Virus record (IMG/VR): IMGVR_UViG_3300037486_000582
Location: 44,578 to 108,577 of that record
Length of the DNA stretch: 64,000 nt
Origin: a virus
Strand: one strand, 5' to 3'
The notes below the pieces were generated by a model. The model searched no databases. It saw only the letters and a list, made by a program, of their open reading frames with translations, and had not been told where the DNA came from. The position numbers were made by a program, and so were the translations under genes. Each line of letters begins with the position of its first letter. The first letter of the stretch is position 1. Of this stretch, positions 41,199-49,778 are shown piece after piece.

Positions 41199-41686
41199 TT
41201 CAGCACGTTCCCGTCCCAGCACACCGACACGCAACACCCGAGCAACGCCTCCCTCAACAGCTCCCTGGCCCGCTTGCGTCGGACGGAGCCGAGCCGATAC
41301 GTCCGTCCCAGCACCCTCACCAGCGCGTGCAGATTGAGCTGCCGAACAACGACGTGCCCTCCCGGCTTCCGTCGCCGGTGCTCCCTGGTCTCAACCGTCA
41401 CCACCGCGCACGCCCGCTCGCCGAGACGGATCGCTGCTCCGGTCGCGTCGGGCAGACGGCGAAGCACCACGCCGGTCAGGATGGCTTGCTTCGCCAGGTT
41501 CCAATCGGTCATCCGACGGGCATTCGTGTACCCCCATCTGTCCACGAGCGCCCCGCCGTCGAAGGTCATGTAAGCCCGGAACAAATCGCCTTCCAAACTC
41601 GTTCGGAGCACGATACCATCTTCGCCTTGCTGCTCGCATAGTTGCGTGGTTTGTTGCCCCGTTTGTTGCCCCGTTTGTTGCCCCAT
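41195..41686 (-). CDS. RLG-motif protein with GQQT repeats (163 aa)
   Basis: Begins MGQQTGQQTGQQTTQ, encoded by three 12-bp repeats at 41651-41686. Middle AYMTFDGGALVDRWGYTNAR, motif RLPDATGAAIRLGERACAVV, then HALVRVLGRTYRLGSVRRKR. The Gln-rich head has a near-counterpart (GRQT)n in the protein at 56709-58130. Confidence 0.68.
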   Translation of the reverse strand: MGQQTGQQTGQQTTQLCEQQGEDGIVLRTSLEGDLFRAYMTFDGGALVDRWGYTNARRMTDWNLAKQAILTGVVLRRLPDATGAAIRLGERACAVVTVETREHRRRKPGGHVVVRQLNLHALVRVLGRTYRLGSVRRKRARELLREALLGCCVSVCWDGNVLK

Positions 41687-41696
41687 CAGTACGCCC

Positions 41697-42113
41697 TCAC
41701 GACAGCCACCCACGGTCGTAGTTGAACAGGGCGCCTTTCGGGGTCTCCGCGGCCCCGTCCTCGTACCCAAGGCCGAGCGTCTGCGCGCAACTGGCTACCG
41801 CTGTCGGCGTGCCCCACCCGTGGCACCCACCAAGCGAGTAGCACTCGTTGTCGACGACCAGGACGACGTGCCAGACGAACGGGTGGCGGAGCTCGAGCTG
41901 GCCGCACAGGAACTCGGTCAAGACGCAGAGCGTCCCCTGTGTACCGAGCCGAAGGGCTGCCTGGACGGCTTCCGGAAGCAGCGCCCGCAGCCGCCCGGCC
42001 GACACCTCCAAGTCCTTCACGTCGTCCCCGGTGCCGGGAAACAAGACGTCGCAGAGGTTCCGCCCGCTCCTGTCCTCGCCCACGAACTCCCGCCGACGGA
42101 ACGGCATCCTCAC
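41697..42113 (-). CDS. RLG-motif protein (138 aa)
   Basis: GTG 42113 overlaps the upstream stop; ATG 42107 is possible. LLPEAVQAALRLGTQGTLCV is the motif, followed by FVWHVVLVVDNECYSLGGCH, which parallels the strand after the motif in other members. Unknown function. Confidence 0.68.
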   Translation of the reverse strand: MRMPFRRREFVGEDRSGRNLCDVLFPGTGDDVKDLEVSAGRLRALLPEAVQAALRLGTQGTLCVLTEFLCGQLELRHPFVWHVVLVVDNECYSLGGCHGWGTPTAVASCAQTLGLGYEDGAAETPKGALFNYDRGWLS

Positions 42114-42472
42114 GCCTCGTCTTCCGGCATTGGCTGGTCCGGCTGCTCGTCGCTCATGCTCCGCGTCCGGAACTCCACGGACCAGCCAACGGCCCGCGCC
42201 GCGGTCAGGTACTTGCGCGCAGTCTTGGCCATCAACAGCGTCGACACCCGCGTCCAACGCTCGTTGGAACTCAAGGTCCGTGCCCAGACAACGTAGTTGA
42301 TCCGCGCGTACGGCTTGCCGCGCACGGTCACCGTCTCGATCATAAGCGCCACGAGCTCGCCGAGCCGAGCGGCCGCCTGACCCACCATTGGCAACTTCCG
42401 CACGATCCGCCTGTGGATGCGCAGCCCCTCAGCCTTGGAAATAGAGACCTGACGATCCAGCCAGTGCGTCAC
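42110..42472 (-). CDS. RLG-motif protein (120 aa)
   Basis: GTG 42472 (GTGA overlap). KLPMVGQAAARLGELVALMI is the motif; VRGKPYARINYVVWARTLSS and a helical segment KTARKYLTAARAVGWSVEF follow. The C-terminal helix-strand is shared in outline with 42469 (FRRLVAAAFECHIQL). Confidence 0.66.
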   Translation of the reverse strand: MTHWLDRQVSISKAEGLRIHRRIVRKLPMVGQAAARLGELVALMIETVTVRGKPYARINYVVWARTLSSNERWTRVSTLLMAKTARKYLTAARAVGWSVEFRTRSMSDEQPDQPMPEDEA

Positions 42473-42834
42473 GGCCGCCTCGTCCCCCTCCAGAGCGCCC
42501 GCGCCTCTTGACGTGGCACCCGGAGCTGAATGTGGCACTCGAACGCAGCAGCCACAAGGCGCCGGAAACCCTCGGTGTCGGCGCGGTCCAAGCACCCGAC
42601 CCGATACGTCCTCCCATCGAGCGACGCGTAGGCGAACGACAGGCTGTTCCTGTGCTCGAACCACATGTTGACGCGCGCCCCGCCGCCTAGCCTCACCTCG
42701 GCCGCTATCTCCGGTGGCAGAAACCCGAGCAGCGCGCCGACCAGCCCGGGCGTGTCGTTTCCGGCCGCCTCCACGAAGGCGTCGTGCATGCGCTCGAACG
42801 GGTTCCCCGGGAGTCGGTGCCGCTGCTTGGGCAT
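42469..42834 (-). CDS. RLG-motif protein (121 aa)
   Basis: MPKQRHRLPGNPFERMHDAF, then GFLPPEIAAEVRLGGGARVN (one of the best motif copies), SLSFAYASLDGRTYRVGCLD and a final helix-strand. TGATG overlap with the gene upstream. Useful as the family prototype: helix, motif, two strands, GRTYR turn, helix, strand. Confidence 0.7.
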   Translation of the reverse strand: MPKQRHRLPGNPFERMHDAFVEAAGNDTPGLVGALLGFLPPEIAAEVRLGGGARVNMWFEHRNSLSFAYASLDGRTYRVGCLDRADTEGFRRLVAAAFECHIQLRVPRQEARALWRGTRRP

Positions 42835-43274
42835 CACCACCACTCCACATCCCCGTGCCCACGGTCAACCCCAATGCACCAGCGACGCCGGATGGCGTCG
42901 AACGCCAGCGACAGCCGCGCCCCGGGCCGGACCGCACCCTCCAGCCCGTCCGCCTGCACGGGGTCGATGTTCAGGAGCTGGACCTCCGTCGTGCTGATGT
43001 CCGTGTCCGCCGCCTCCCCGCTGGTCGGCCGCATGACCTGGGTCAACGCGACGAAGCCACGGCCCGCCCACCATCGCTTCCCGGCCAAAGGTGGCCCGCC
43101 GTCGTCGCAGAGGAGGAGCAGGAGCGCCGGGTGGTGCGAGAGCCCCGTCTCGAGTGCCGACAGGACCACGAAGCCGGTCGCCGGGCCGCCGCTCAGTCGG
43201 TAGGCGGCGACCGCCTCTGGCGGAGCGTGGTGATCGAGCAGCGCGGCCAACTTCTGGCGCACGTCAGCCCCCAT
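42834..43274 (-). CDS. RLG-motif protein (146 aa)
   Basis: LDHHAPPEAVAAYRLSGGPA (motif) near the N-terminus, HPALLLLLCDDGG, WWAGRGFVALTQVMRPTSGE and a beta-rich end. Starts 11 bases inside the upstream gene. Confidence 0.67.
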   Translation of the reverse strand: MGADVRQKLAALLDHHAPPEAVAAYRLSGGPATGFVVLSALETGLSHHPALLLLLCDDGGPPLAGKRWWAGRGFVALTQVMRPTSGEAADTDISTTEVQLLNIDPVQADGLEGAVRPGARLSLAFDAIRRRWCIGVDRGHGDVEWW

Positions 43275-44319
43275 CCCCTCCGGCCGCCGGGAGGGCCAAG
43301 TCGAGCGCCACGACGTCCTCGACTGGAATGGCGTACACGAGATTCCGGAAGTTCATCCACGCGTCGGACCCGATGACCGGGCGCCGAACTCCGGATCGGA
43401 CGTCGACCGCAATCGCTCGGTCCGCCGATATGGCGAGCGCCGCCTCTCGGTTCCTGTACAGCCCGCACTTTCGGCACCCGACGACCTGGATGTAATCGCT
43501 TGGGAGGATGCTCGTTGCGAACCCGCGCACCGTCCTGTAACCCGGGCAATCCGGCGAGCACGAGAGCCGGCGAGCCCGTCGTTGCAGGTCCGGTGTCGCT
43601 GTACTCGCCGCTGGATCGCCTCCGGGCGCATCGCCGGAGCCGCCGCACCGATCACAGGGCCAGCTGTGGTAGCCGACGTAGTCCGTGTGGCTCACGACAC
43701 CGCCGCCGCTGCAGGCTGGGCACGGTTCCACACCCAGCCGCCGGGTCGCTGCCCGCGCCACTGCTGCGCCAAGCCGGTCCAAGAGCACCGCCTCCTCGAT
43801 TCGCGCCGGCTCTAGGAGTCCCCGGATCAACGTCGCCTCGTCCGCCGTCAGCGTCAGCGTGATCGCCCGTCCGTGCGGCGGCCCGCTCGCGACCAGCCCG
43901 GTCATCAGGAGCACCGACCGCACGTCCGGCATCTCTTCCGCCCTGATGTAGACGGTCGGGGTGCCGTCGTACAGGACACCGAGCGCGCGGCACACGTCCT
44001 CGGCCGCCGCGTTTCTGCCGGCGTCCGTGACGTGTTGCTCGCGAACAGTCTCCGACGCCAGACGGTACGAGGAGCCGCCCCGCCCACGGAGCCTCTCGAG
44101 CCACCCGATGTCGACGAGGTAGCCGAGCAGCACACGCACCTCCTGGTACGAGCCTTGGACACGCATCCGCACGTCGGGGTCGTCCTTCCCGGAGTTCGAC
44201 GGTGGAAGCCCGCACCGCCGGCCGACGTTGGTCGCTGTCAGCCCGTCCTTGCGCTTCGACCGCCGCACCGCGGCCATCACGCGAGCGGTCAACTCCGGGT
44301 TCTGTTCGTGAAGCTGCAT
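43264..44319 (-). CDS. Winged-helix and DnaJ-type zinc-finger protein (351 aa)
   Basis: N-terminal winged-helix features (RVMAAVRRSKRKDGLTATNV; GYLVDIGWLERLRGRGGSSY). A central CPACSGGG...CDRCGGSG pair is the CxxCxGxG pattern of DnaJ-like zinc domains. The end has CSPDC, CRKCGLYRN and a helical-beta domain. ATG 44319 with a GGGGAACGGGA site and a junction motif variant (44338-44349) upstream. Possibly a regulator or RNA-binding factor; function not assigned. Confidence 0.7.
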   Translation of the reverse strand: MQLHEQNPELTARVMAAVRRSKRKDGLTATNVGRRCGLPPSNSGKDDPDVRMRVQGSYQEVRVLLGYLVDIGWLERLRGRGGSSYRLASETVREQHVTDAGRNAAAEDVCRALGVLYDGTPTVYIRAEEMPDVRSVLLMTGLVASGPPHGRAITLTLTADEATLIRGLLEPARIEEAVLLDRLGAAVARAATRRLGVEPCPACSGGGVVSHTDYVGYHSWPCDRCGGSGDAPGGDPAASTATPDLQRRARRLSCSPDCPGYRTVRGFATSILPSDYIQVVGCRKCGLYRNREAALAISADRAIAVDVRSGVRRPVIGSDAWMNFRNLVYAIPVEDVVALDLALPAAGGDGG

Positions 44320-44339
44320 GGTCCCGTTCCCCACCGCGC

Positions 44340-44861
44340 TCATTGAGCGCCCGCGCACCGAGCGCGGCCCGCCCAGTCCTCGAACACGACCACGACCGAG
44401 TAGAACCGTGCCTTGTCGAGCGGCACCCCATCCGGCCGCACGTACCGCAGCTTGTTGGGCAGGAACTCCAAGTGGAACGCGGGGTACACGAGGACGAGCC
44501 CACCGGCCGGAGGCTGATCCTGAGCGACGATGAACCTTCGCCACCAGACCTTCCCCGTCTTCGCAGGCAGAAGGGCGACAACGCGGCGAGCCCGCCCGGT
44601 CAGCACCTCCGCCCGCGCCTTCGTCACCCATCGCTGCTCGGCCGTTCCGTAGGGGCAGTTCATGTAGCAGACGCCGGCCCACGGCTGCGTCAGCCCGTCG
44701 TCGCGGGCGGTGAAGTAGGTCGGACAGACGTGGAGCGCGTCGCTGGCGGCCACGTCCAGGTCGAACGCGCCGCCAGCCCACCGAACAGCCAGCGACTTCG
44801 CCAGCGCGGGCGGCGTGCCGAACTCCGGGTCGGTCAGCGCCCAGCCGGCCGGCCGCCTCAT
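44340..44861 (-). CDS. Phage DNA N-6-adenine methyltransferase (Dam family)
   Basis: 173 residues, the usual length of the phage Dam-type family. TDPEFGTPPALAKSLAVRW, FDLDVAASDALHVCPTYFTA and DGLTQPWAGVCYMNCPYG follow the family order (W-x-TPxxlf-x-LdaEFgF-x-lDvaA). The catalytic (D/N)PPY is NCPYG at 69-73, Cys for the first Pro, a mild deviation. Adenine methylation would protect phage DNA from host restriction or mark replicated DNA. It ends in AQ-stop. Confidence 0.86.
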   Translation of the reverse strand: MRRPAGWALTDPEFGTPPALAKSLAVRWAGGAFDLDVAASDALHVCPTYFTARDDGLTQPWAGVCYMNCPYGTAEQRWVTKARAEVLTGRARRVVALLPAKTGKVWWRRFIVAQDQPPAGGLVLVYPAFHLEFLPNKLRYVRPDGVPLDKARFYSVVVVFEDWAGRARCAGAQ

Positions 44862-44898
44862 CGACCCGCCCCGCCGCCGGCCGCTGGCAATCCGATGC

Positions 44899-45207
44899 TC
44901 ACAGGCCCAGCCCGCCCAAGCGCCACTCCGCGTCCATGATGGACCAGGCACGGCCGACTGCAGCGCGCATCTCCCTGAAGGCTGCGCTCGCCGGCATCCC
45001 GAGGGTGATGGAGTCCACGACGCTCATCGACCGCCTGAAGCCGTCCCTGGTCTGCTTGCGAATGGGGGCGGAACAGTCCATTCCGCGGAGCCGCCGCACC
45101 TCGCTTGACAAGTACCAGCTCGAGCACCCCATTTGAATCGCTTCGCCGCAGAGCGCAAGCATGAGGTCGCGCAGCTCGTCGGCGGACGTGCGGTCGGTAA
45201 CGGTCAC
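44899..45207 (-). CDS. Small helical protein with C-terminal DAEWRLGG tail (102 aa)
   Basis: GTG 45207 overlaps the upstream stop. Helical throughout (ADELRDLMLALCGEAIQMGC), ending AWSIMDAEWRLGGLGL. The upstream gene ends NIMEAEWRLGGGL, so two adjacent proteins share this tail, the RLG motif in terminal position. Confidence 0.65.
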   Translation of the reverse strand: MTVTDRTSADELRDLMLALCGEAIQMGCSSWYLSSEVRRLRGMDCSAPIRKQTRDGFRRSMSVVDSITLGMPASAAFREMRAAVGRAWSIMDAEWRLGGLGL

Positions 45208-45647
45208 AGCCCGCCTCCCAGGCGCCACTCCGCCTCCATGATGTTCGCCGCCAGCAGCAACCGCTCCAGAGCAGCGGCCACTTCGTCGGGGTGCGGCCGG
45301 GCCGCCACGGCGAGCTGGCAAACGTACCGAGCGTGCGTGATCAGCTCCCTGTCCTTCGGAGGCCACAACACACGGCCAGCCGGCCCGCGCGGGCCACGGG
45401 CTTTCAGGTACGCCACGTCCGTCCAGAAGTTGTTGACCCGGACGAGCGTGTCGGACGGCTTCCAGGCCTGCCGGTGCTCGGGGTCGTCTTCCGTCGGCTC
45501 GTTCGCCAGGCGCGCGGCCACGCGGGACAGGGCGGCGACCTGGTCCGGCCAGAGGTCGGAGCCTCTTGGCGCCGAGCGGTTCCATCCGAGCAGCCAGTCC
45601 ACAAGCCCGGGCAACTCGGCACAGACGGTGACCCGCGCGGTCGGCAC
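45204..45647 (-). CDS. Hypothetical protein with C-terminal EAEWRLGG tail (147 aa)
   Basis: GTG 45647 overlaps the upstream TAG by one base. LPGLVDWLLGWNRSAPRGSD, LSRVAARLANEPTEDDPEHR, then FWTDVAYLKARGPRGPAGRV and a helical end with the tail EAEWRLGGGL. Unknown function; linked to 44899 by its tail. Confidence 0.66.
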   Translation of the reverse strand: MPTARVTVCAELPGLVDWLLGWNRSAPRGSDLWPDQVAALSRVAARLANEPTEDDPEHRQAWKPSDTLVRVNNFWTDVAYLKARGPRGPAGRVLWPPKDRELITHARYVCQLAVAARPHPDEVAAALERLLLAANIMEAEWRLGGGL

Positions 45648-45904
45648 TACCTCCTCCGCCCGCCCTGCGCCTTCGTCGGCCCGCCGAGCGCCTTCGCGTC
45701 CCGCATGAGCGCCGCGTGCTCGACCCGCTGCGCTCCGGCCGCCGCGGTCAGTTGCTCGGCCAGTTGACCGCACCCCGCCGCGTAGTCCAGCGTCACACGC
45801 ATCCACGTCTGAAGCGGCATCCCGTTCGCCGCCGCCGCCTGTCGCCAAGACAGCTCCTCCGCCTCGGACATCTTGAGGCTGGTCTGCCTGTCGTAGAGCC
45901 CCAT
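45647..45904 (-). CDS. Possible ribbon-helix-helix or mobilisation-like small protein (85 aa)
   Basis: TSLKMSEAEELSWRQAAAANG followed by PLQTWMRVTLDYAAGC fits a strand-helix-helix with the A-x2-x-G-x2-(L)-x-W pattern of CopG/MobC-like DNA binders. Junction motif at 45927-45938 and GTGGAGG before ATG 45904. Could be a repressor of the small-gene island; inferred. Confidence 0.62.
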   Translation of the reverse strand: MGLYDRQTSLKMSEAEELSWRQAAAANGMPLQTWMRVTLDYAAGCGQLAEQLTAAAGAQRVEHAALMRDAKALGGPTKAQGGRRR

Positions 45905-45965
45905 CGCGCTACCTCCACTCCCCTTCCGTTATTGAGCGTCTGTGGGTTTCCTGCAAGGCAGGACG

Positions 45966-47585
45966 TCAGGAAGCAACGCCGTTCGCGAACACGAACCGCT
46001 GGGCGGCGTCCAGCTCGGAGGCAACGTCGTCGGAGTGGGTGATGACCACCACGCAGCGGTCCTCGGCGATCTCGGAAAGGGCTTCGGAGACGCCGGCGAT
46101 GCCAGCCGGGTCCAGCGTATCGAAGACCTCGTCGAACCACATCGTCCCTTGGCCTGTCCCGGCGGCGGCTGCGTGGACCTCGGCAAGCGCGAGCACCATG
46201 GCAACGTCCACACGACGGCGCTCCCCGCCCGAGCATCCCTTGTAGCCGTGGTCGTGGCCGAGCCCGTGGATGTCCAGGGCGATCCGCTCGACCGTCCCGC
46301 CCCGGGCCGTCTCGCTGTCCGACCGCAACGAGATCGCTCCGCCGGGCATCAGGCGGTCGAGCCAGGCATTCGCTACGGCCTCCAGCCCACCGAGCGCCCC
46401 GGCGATGACGTGACTCCTGACACCGCGCAGGCCAAGCACGCGCTCCACGGCTTGAAGCTCGGCCAACCGAGCGTCCGCCGCCGACGCCGCGTCCTCCAAA
46501 TCGAGCAACTCGCCCTCCGCCTCGCGGACCGCCCGCTGCACCTCCGCCGCCTTCTCGCGGTGGTAGCGGTCGCGCTCCTCCCATTCGCGACGGGCGACGA
46601 CCGCGGCCCGGGCCGTTCCGACACGCTCGGCCAGCGCCTGTTGCTCGTCAGCCAGCTCGGCGGCTTCATCGGCCGACGCCCGTGCGCTCTCCTCCGCGGC
46701 GGGCGCGCCAGCCTCCGCTGCTCGCACCGTCTCGGCAGCACCAGCGCCGAGCCGGGCGCGGACCGCGTCGTCCACAGGCTGCGCACACGTCGGACAGTGG
46801 GTCATGGCCTGCGCCCGCTCCACAACCCGCCGCGCATCGGCCGCCTTCTGGCGAAGCGCAGTTGCCTCTGCAGCTGCCGTTGCGCTCGCCCTGGAGGCAA
46901 CGGTTCCGTCCCGCCTGGCTTCCGCCAGCGCGGCTTCCAGCTTCCGCACCTCGGAAGGGGCGGTATGCGGCGGCTCGGCGCCCGGCCCGCCGCCTGCGTC
47001 CACGAGCCGCTTCCGTTCGCCTTCCAACCTTGCCTGCATGGTGCGCACGGCAGACGCGGCGTTCGCTGCTCCCTGACGCGCCTCAGCGATGTCCTTGCGG
47101 CAGGCGTCCAGGCCGATGTCGAAGACGTGGAGGCCGAGCATCCCCTCGACCAGTCGCTTCCGCTCCGCGTCTGTGGCGAGGCTGAAGGACAGGACGTCCT
47201 GCGACGAGAACACGCTCGTCCGGCGCCACGTCTCGAGGTCGCCGACGAGGCTGTCGAGCTCGGCTTGCGCCTTCGTCGCCGTTTCGAACTCCCGCCGGCT
47301 GCCCCCGGGCGGGGCGAAGCGGACCACGTTCGTCTTGTGGTCGCGCACCCGTTCCACCACCGCCATCTCCGTGTCGAGCAGCACGTAGCTTCGGACGCCC
47401 TCAACATGCCACGGCGAGCCACGAAGCGTCTTTCCCCAGAGCGCGGCAGCGACCGCCTCGATGCACGTCGACTTCCCCGCCCCGTTGTCGCCGGTGATGA
47501 CCACGACCCCGGTGTCAGGTAGGTCCAGGGTCACGGCGTCGTGGCCGAGGACGTGGTCCGTCTGGATGCGCCGAACGTGGATCAT
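45966..47585 (-). CDS. sbcC-like: SbcC/Rad50-like (gp46) recombination ATPase
   Basis: 539 residues. Walker A TGDNGAGKSTCIEAV at 31-45; long coiled coils interrupted by the zinc hook HCPTCAQPV; ABC signature GCSGGERRRVDVAMVLAL and Walker B MWFDEVFDTLD near the end. Short like T4 gp46. With SbcD-like gp47 it forms a nuclease complex that resects DNA ends for recombination-dependent replication. ATGA overlap with the SbcD gene. Confidence 0.92.
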   Translation of the reverse strand: MIHVRRIQTDHVLGHDAVTLDLPDTGVVVITGDNGAGKSTCIEAVAAALWGKTLRGSPWHVEGVRSYVLLDTEMAVVERVRDHKTNVVRFAPPGGSRREFETATKAQAELDSLVGDLETWRRTSVFSSQDVLSFSLATDAERKRLVEGMLGLHVFDIGLDACRKDIAEARQGAANAASAVRTMQARLEGERKRLVDAGGGPGAEPPHTAPSEVRKLEAALAEARRDGTVASRASATAAAEATALRQKAADARRVVERAQAMTHCPTCAQPVDDAVRARLGAGAAETVRAAEAGAPAAEESARASADEAAELADEQQALAERVGTARAAVVARREWEERDRYHREKAAEVQRAVREAEGELLDLEDAASAADARLAELQAVERVLGLRGVRSHVIAGALGGLEAVANAWLDRLMPGGAISLRSDSETARGGTVERIALDIHGLGHDHGYKGCSGGERRRVDVAMVLALAEVHAAAAGTGQGTMWFDEVFDTLDPAGIAGVSEALSEIAEDRCVVVITHSDDVASELDAAQRFVFANGVAS

Positions 47586-48772
47586 TCGCTACCTCCGGCC
47601 CCGACGTAGCGCCGAGCCTCGGACAGCACCCGCTTGCGGTCGACTCCCGCTGGCAAGTCCATCTCCGCGACGTAGGCGGCGAGCGCCTCGGTCAGCGTCG
47701 CCGCGCTCCTCGCCGCCACGGCCGCTCGGTGGGCACGCCCGGCCGCCTCCTCGACGCTCACGACCACGGTTCCCCGGGCAACGTCTCCTCGCGCCTCGGC
47801 CGACCGCAGCTCCTGCCTTGCGAAGTCCGTCTCACCGGGTGCGGCGTGCCACTCCACGAACAATCGCGAGCCGGCGGCTGCGTGTTCTCGCTGTTCCAGT
47901 GCGTCGGGCAGACCGTCCGGTCCGGACACGCGCACAAACCGCGGCCCAGGCACCTCGACCGCCGAGATGTGCGGCCGGCCGCTGCTGACGAGCAGCATTC
48001 GCCCTCGGTTCACGGTGCCCTGGTCCGACCAGCCCGTCGGAACGAGAGCCCCGATCTGCACGACCGTCGCCCCGCACGGCAGCGCCGCGTCGTAGGCCTC
48101 GTGCCAGTGGCCGGCGAGCACCGCCCGGAAGCCGTGTTCGACGCACAGCGCGTCGAGCAGCGCGACGTCCACGGCGCTCGGGTCGGAGCGCAGGTGCCCC
48201 GGCGTCCCCTGATGTGTGATGCCGAGATGCAGAACGAGCACCCGGAACGGGGCGAGGGAGGCTGTTGACGGGACCCCATCGGTTACCCACTCCGGATGCT
48301 CGTTCCGCACCCCGGCAATCGCCCCCGGTAGCCAGCCGGAGGCCGGCCCGGAGCGGTGCGGCACCATCACGACCTGGATGCCCGTCGACTTGCCCCTGTG
48401 CTCTGGGACAGACAGACTGGGCCGGTCCACCACGAAGCACACCGGACCGAGCGGCCCGAGCGCGTGGTCGCCACGCTCTGTGCTTACGGCGTCGTGGTTC
48501 CCGGGCATGACGTAGACCGGCACGCCGAGGACCCGGCTCTCGTCCAGCACGGTCTGGACCGGGGAGACGACCCTCGGACCTGGGTTCACGCTGTCGAACA
48601 GGTCGCCGGCCACGTACAGCGCGTCGCATCCCTGTTCGCGGGCCTGGCCGCATGCTGCTCTCAGGGTGTCTATGGCCAGGCGGCACCGCTCGTTGAGCCC
48701 GGCCGTCATCGGGCCGCCGAGTCGGCGTGGGTTGCCGACGTGGACGTCGGCGAGGACGGCGATTCGACCCAT
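47582..48772 (-). CDS. sbcD-like: SbcD/Mre11-like (gp47) nuclease
   Basis: 396 residues. Metallophosphoesterase motifs: VLADVHVGN at the start (D-x-H), ALYVAGDLFDSVNPG, YVMPGNHDAV (GNHD), VLHLGITH and VLAGHWHEAY (GHxH). C-terminal domain helical, as needed for SbcC binding. Junction motif (48794-48805) and GGAAGGGGA before ATG 48772. Confidence 0.92.
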   Translation of the reverse strand: MGRIAVLADVHVGNPRRLGGPMTAGLNERCRLAIDTLRAACGQAREQGCDALYVAGDLFDSVNPGPRVVSPVQTVLDESRVLGVPVYVMPGNHDAVSTERGDHALGPLGPVCFVVDRPSLSVPEHRGKSTGIQVVMVPHRSGPASGWLPGAIAGVRNEHPEWVTDGVPSTASLAPFRVLVLHLGITHQGTPGHLRSDPSAVDVALLDALCVEHGFRAVLAGHWHEAYDAALPCGATVVQIGALVPTGWSDQGTVNRGRMLLVSSGRPHISAVEVPGPRFVRVSGPDGLPDALEQREHAAAGSRLFVEWHAAPGETDFARQELRSAEARGDVARGTVVVSVEEAAGRAHRAAVAARSAATLTEALAAYVAEMDLPAGVDRKRVLSEARRYVGAGGSE

Positions 48773-48795
48773 GGTGTGTTCCCCTTCCGCTCTGG

Positions 48796-49767
48796 TTATT
48801 GAGCGGTCGGACCGGTGCGTAGGGCGACCAGGTACTCGCGGACGGCGGCGAGGTTCTCTGTGCTGCGGTGCGCCCCGTCTGGAAGGACGCCGAGGTCTTT
48901 GCCCAGGTCCATCAGGGACCAGGCACTGTCCCAGCCATCCTCGAACAGCAAGCGGAGCTTGGCCTTGCGGAACGGGCGGGCCACCTTGTTCTTGACTGCC
49001 TTCACCGTGGACTGGATGCCGATGGCCTCGGCGCCTTCCTTCACGGCTGCTCCGCGCCAGAGCTGAAGCCGCCACGTCATGTGGTGCTTGGTGGCGTTCC
49101 CGCCCTGCGTCGTCGTCGGGTCGCCGAACACGACCCCGATCTTCTCCCGCACTTGGTTGATAATGACGATGGCTGCCCGGCGGTCGCGGGCGATGCGCCC
49201 GAGGACCGGAAGCGCCTGGCTCATCAACCTGGCCTTCTTCCCAACGAAGCCCTGCCCGCCCTTGTCCTTGTCGAACACCGCGCCGTCCTGTCCACGCAAC
49301 TCCGTCGCCGCGAGGCTGTCCCAGACCAAGACGTTTGGTCCGGCCCCGGCTGGAATCACGTCCAGCGTGGCATGGAGCGCGTCGAGCGTCTGCTCCATCG
49401 TCTTCGGCTCCATCAGGATCAGGTCTTCGACCACGACCCCGAACACCGCTGCTCGCTCTACCTGTAGCGTCTTCTCCGTCTCGAGCAACACGCCAACCCC
49501 GCCGGCCCGTTGCGCCGCCGCCAAGAACGTGAAGCCGAGGCTGGTCTTCCCCGCGCCTTCGTCAGCGAAGACTTCTCCCATCCTCCCGATGGGAAGCCCA
49601 CCGCACCCGAGGACGTGCAGGTCGAGCACTTCGATGCCGGTCTGGATGACCTCCCGCACTTCGCTCTGCGACCCGTCGGCGGCGGACCGCGCGAGCTTGG
49701 GGAGCGCCTTCTTGATCGCGGCGCACACGTCCGCGGCGTGCGCTTGCGCCTTGATGGTCTTTGCCAT
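48796..49767 (-). CDS. recA-like: RecA-type recombinase
   Basis: 323 residues. Walker A ADEGAGKTSLG at 68-78, Walker B VLVWDSLAA, and the L2 signature NQVREKIGVVFGDPTTTQGG, close to the bacterial RecA consensus. Carries out homologous strand exchange; together with gp32-like SSB and SbcCD it forms a T4-like recombination set. The C-terminus ends in AQ-stop. No acidic C-tail as in cellular RecA. Confidence 0.93.
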   Translation of the reverse strand: MAKTIKAQAHAADVCAAIKKALPKLARSAADGSQSEVREVIQTGIEVLDLHVLGCGGLPIGRMGEVFADEGAGKTSLGFTFLAAAQRAGGVGVLLETEKTLQVERAAVFGVVVEDLILMEPKTMEQTLDALHATLDVIPAGAGPNVLVWDSLAATELRGQDGAVFDKDKGGQGFVGKKARLMSQALPVLGRIARDRRAAIVIINQVREKIGVVFGDPTTTQGGNATKHHMTWRLQLWRGAAVKEGAEAIGIQSTVKAVKNKVARPFRKAKLRLLFEDGWDSAWSLMDLGKDLGVLPDGAHRSTENLAAVREYLVALRTGPTAQ

Positions 49768-49778
49768 GTGCGTGTCGC

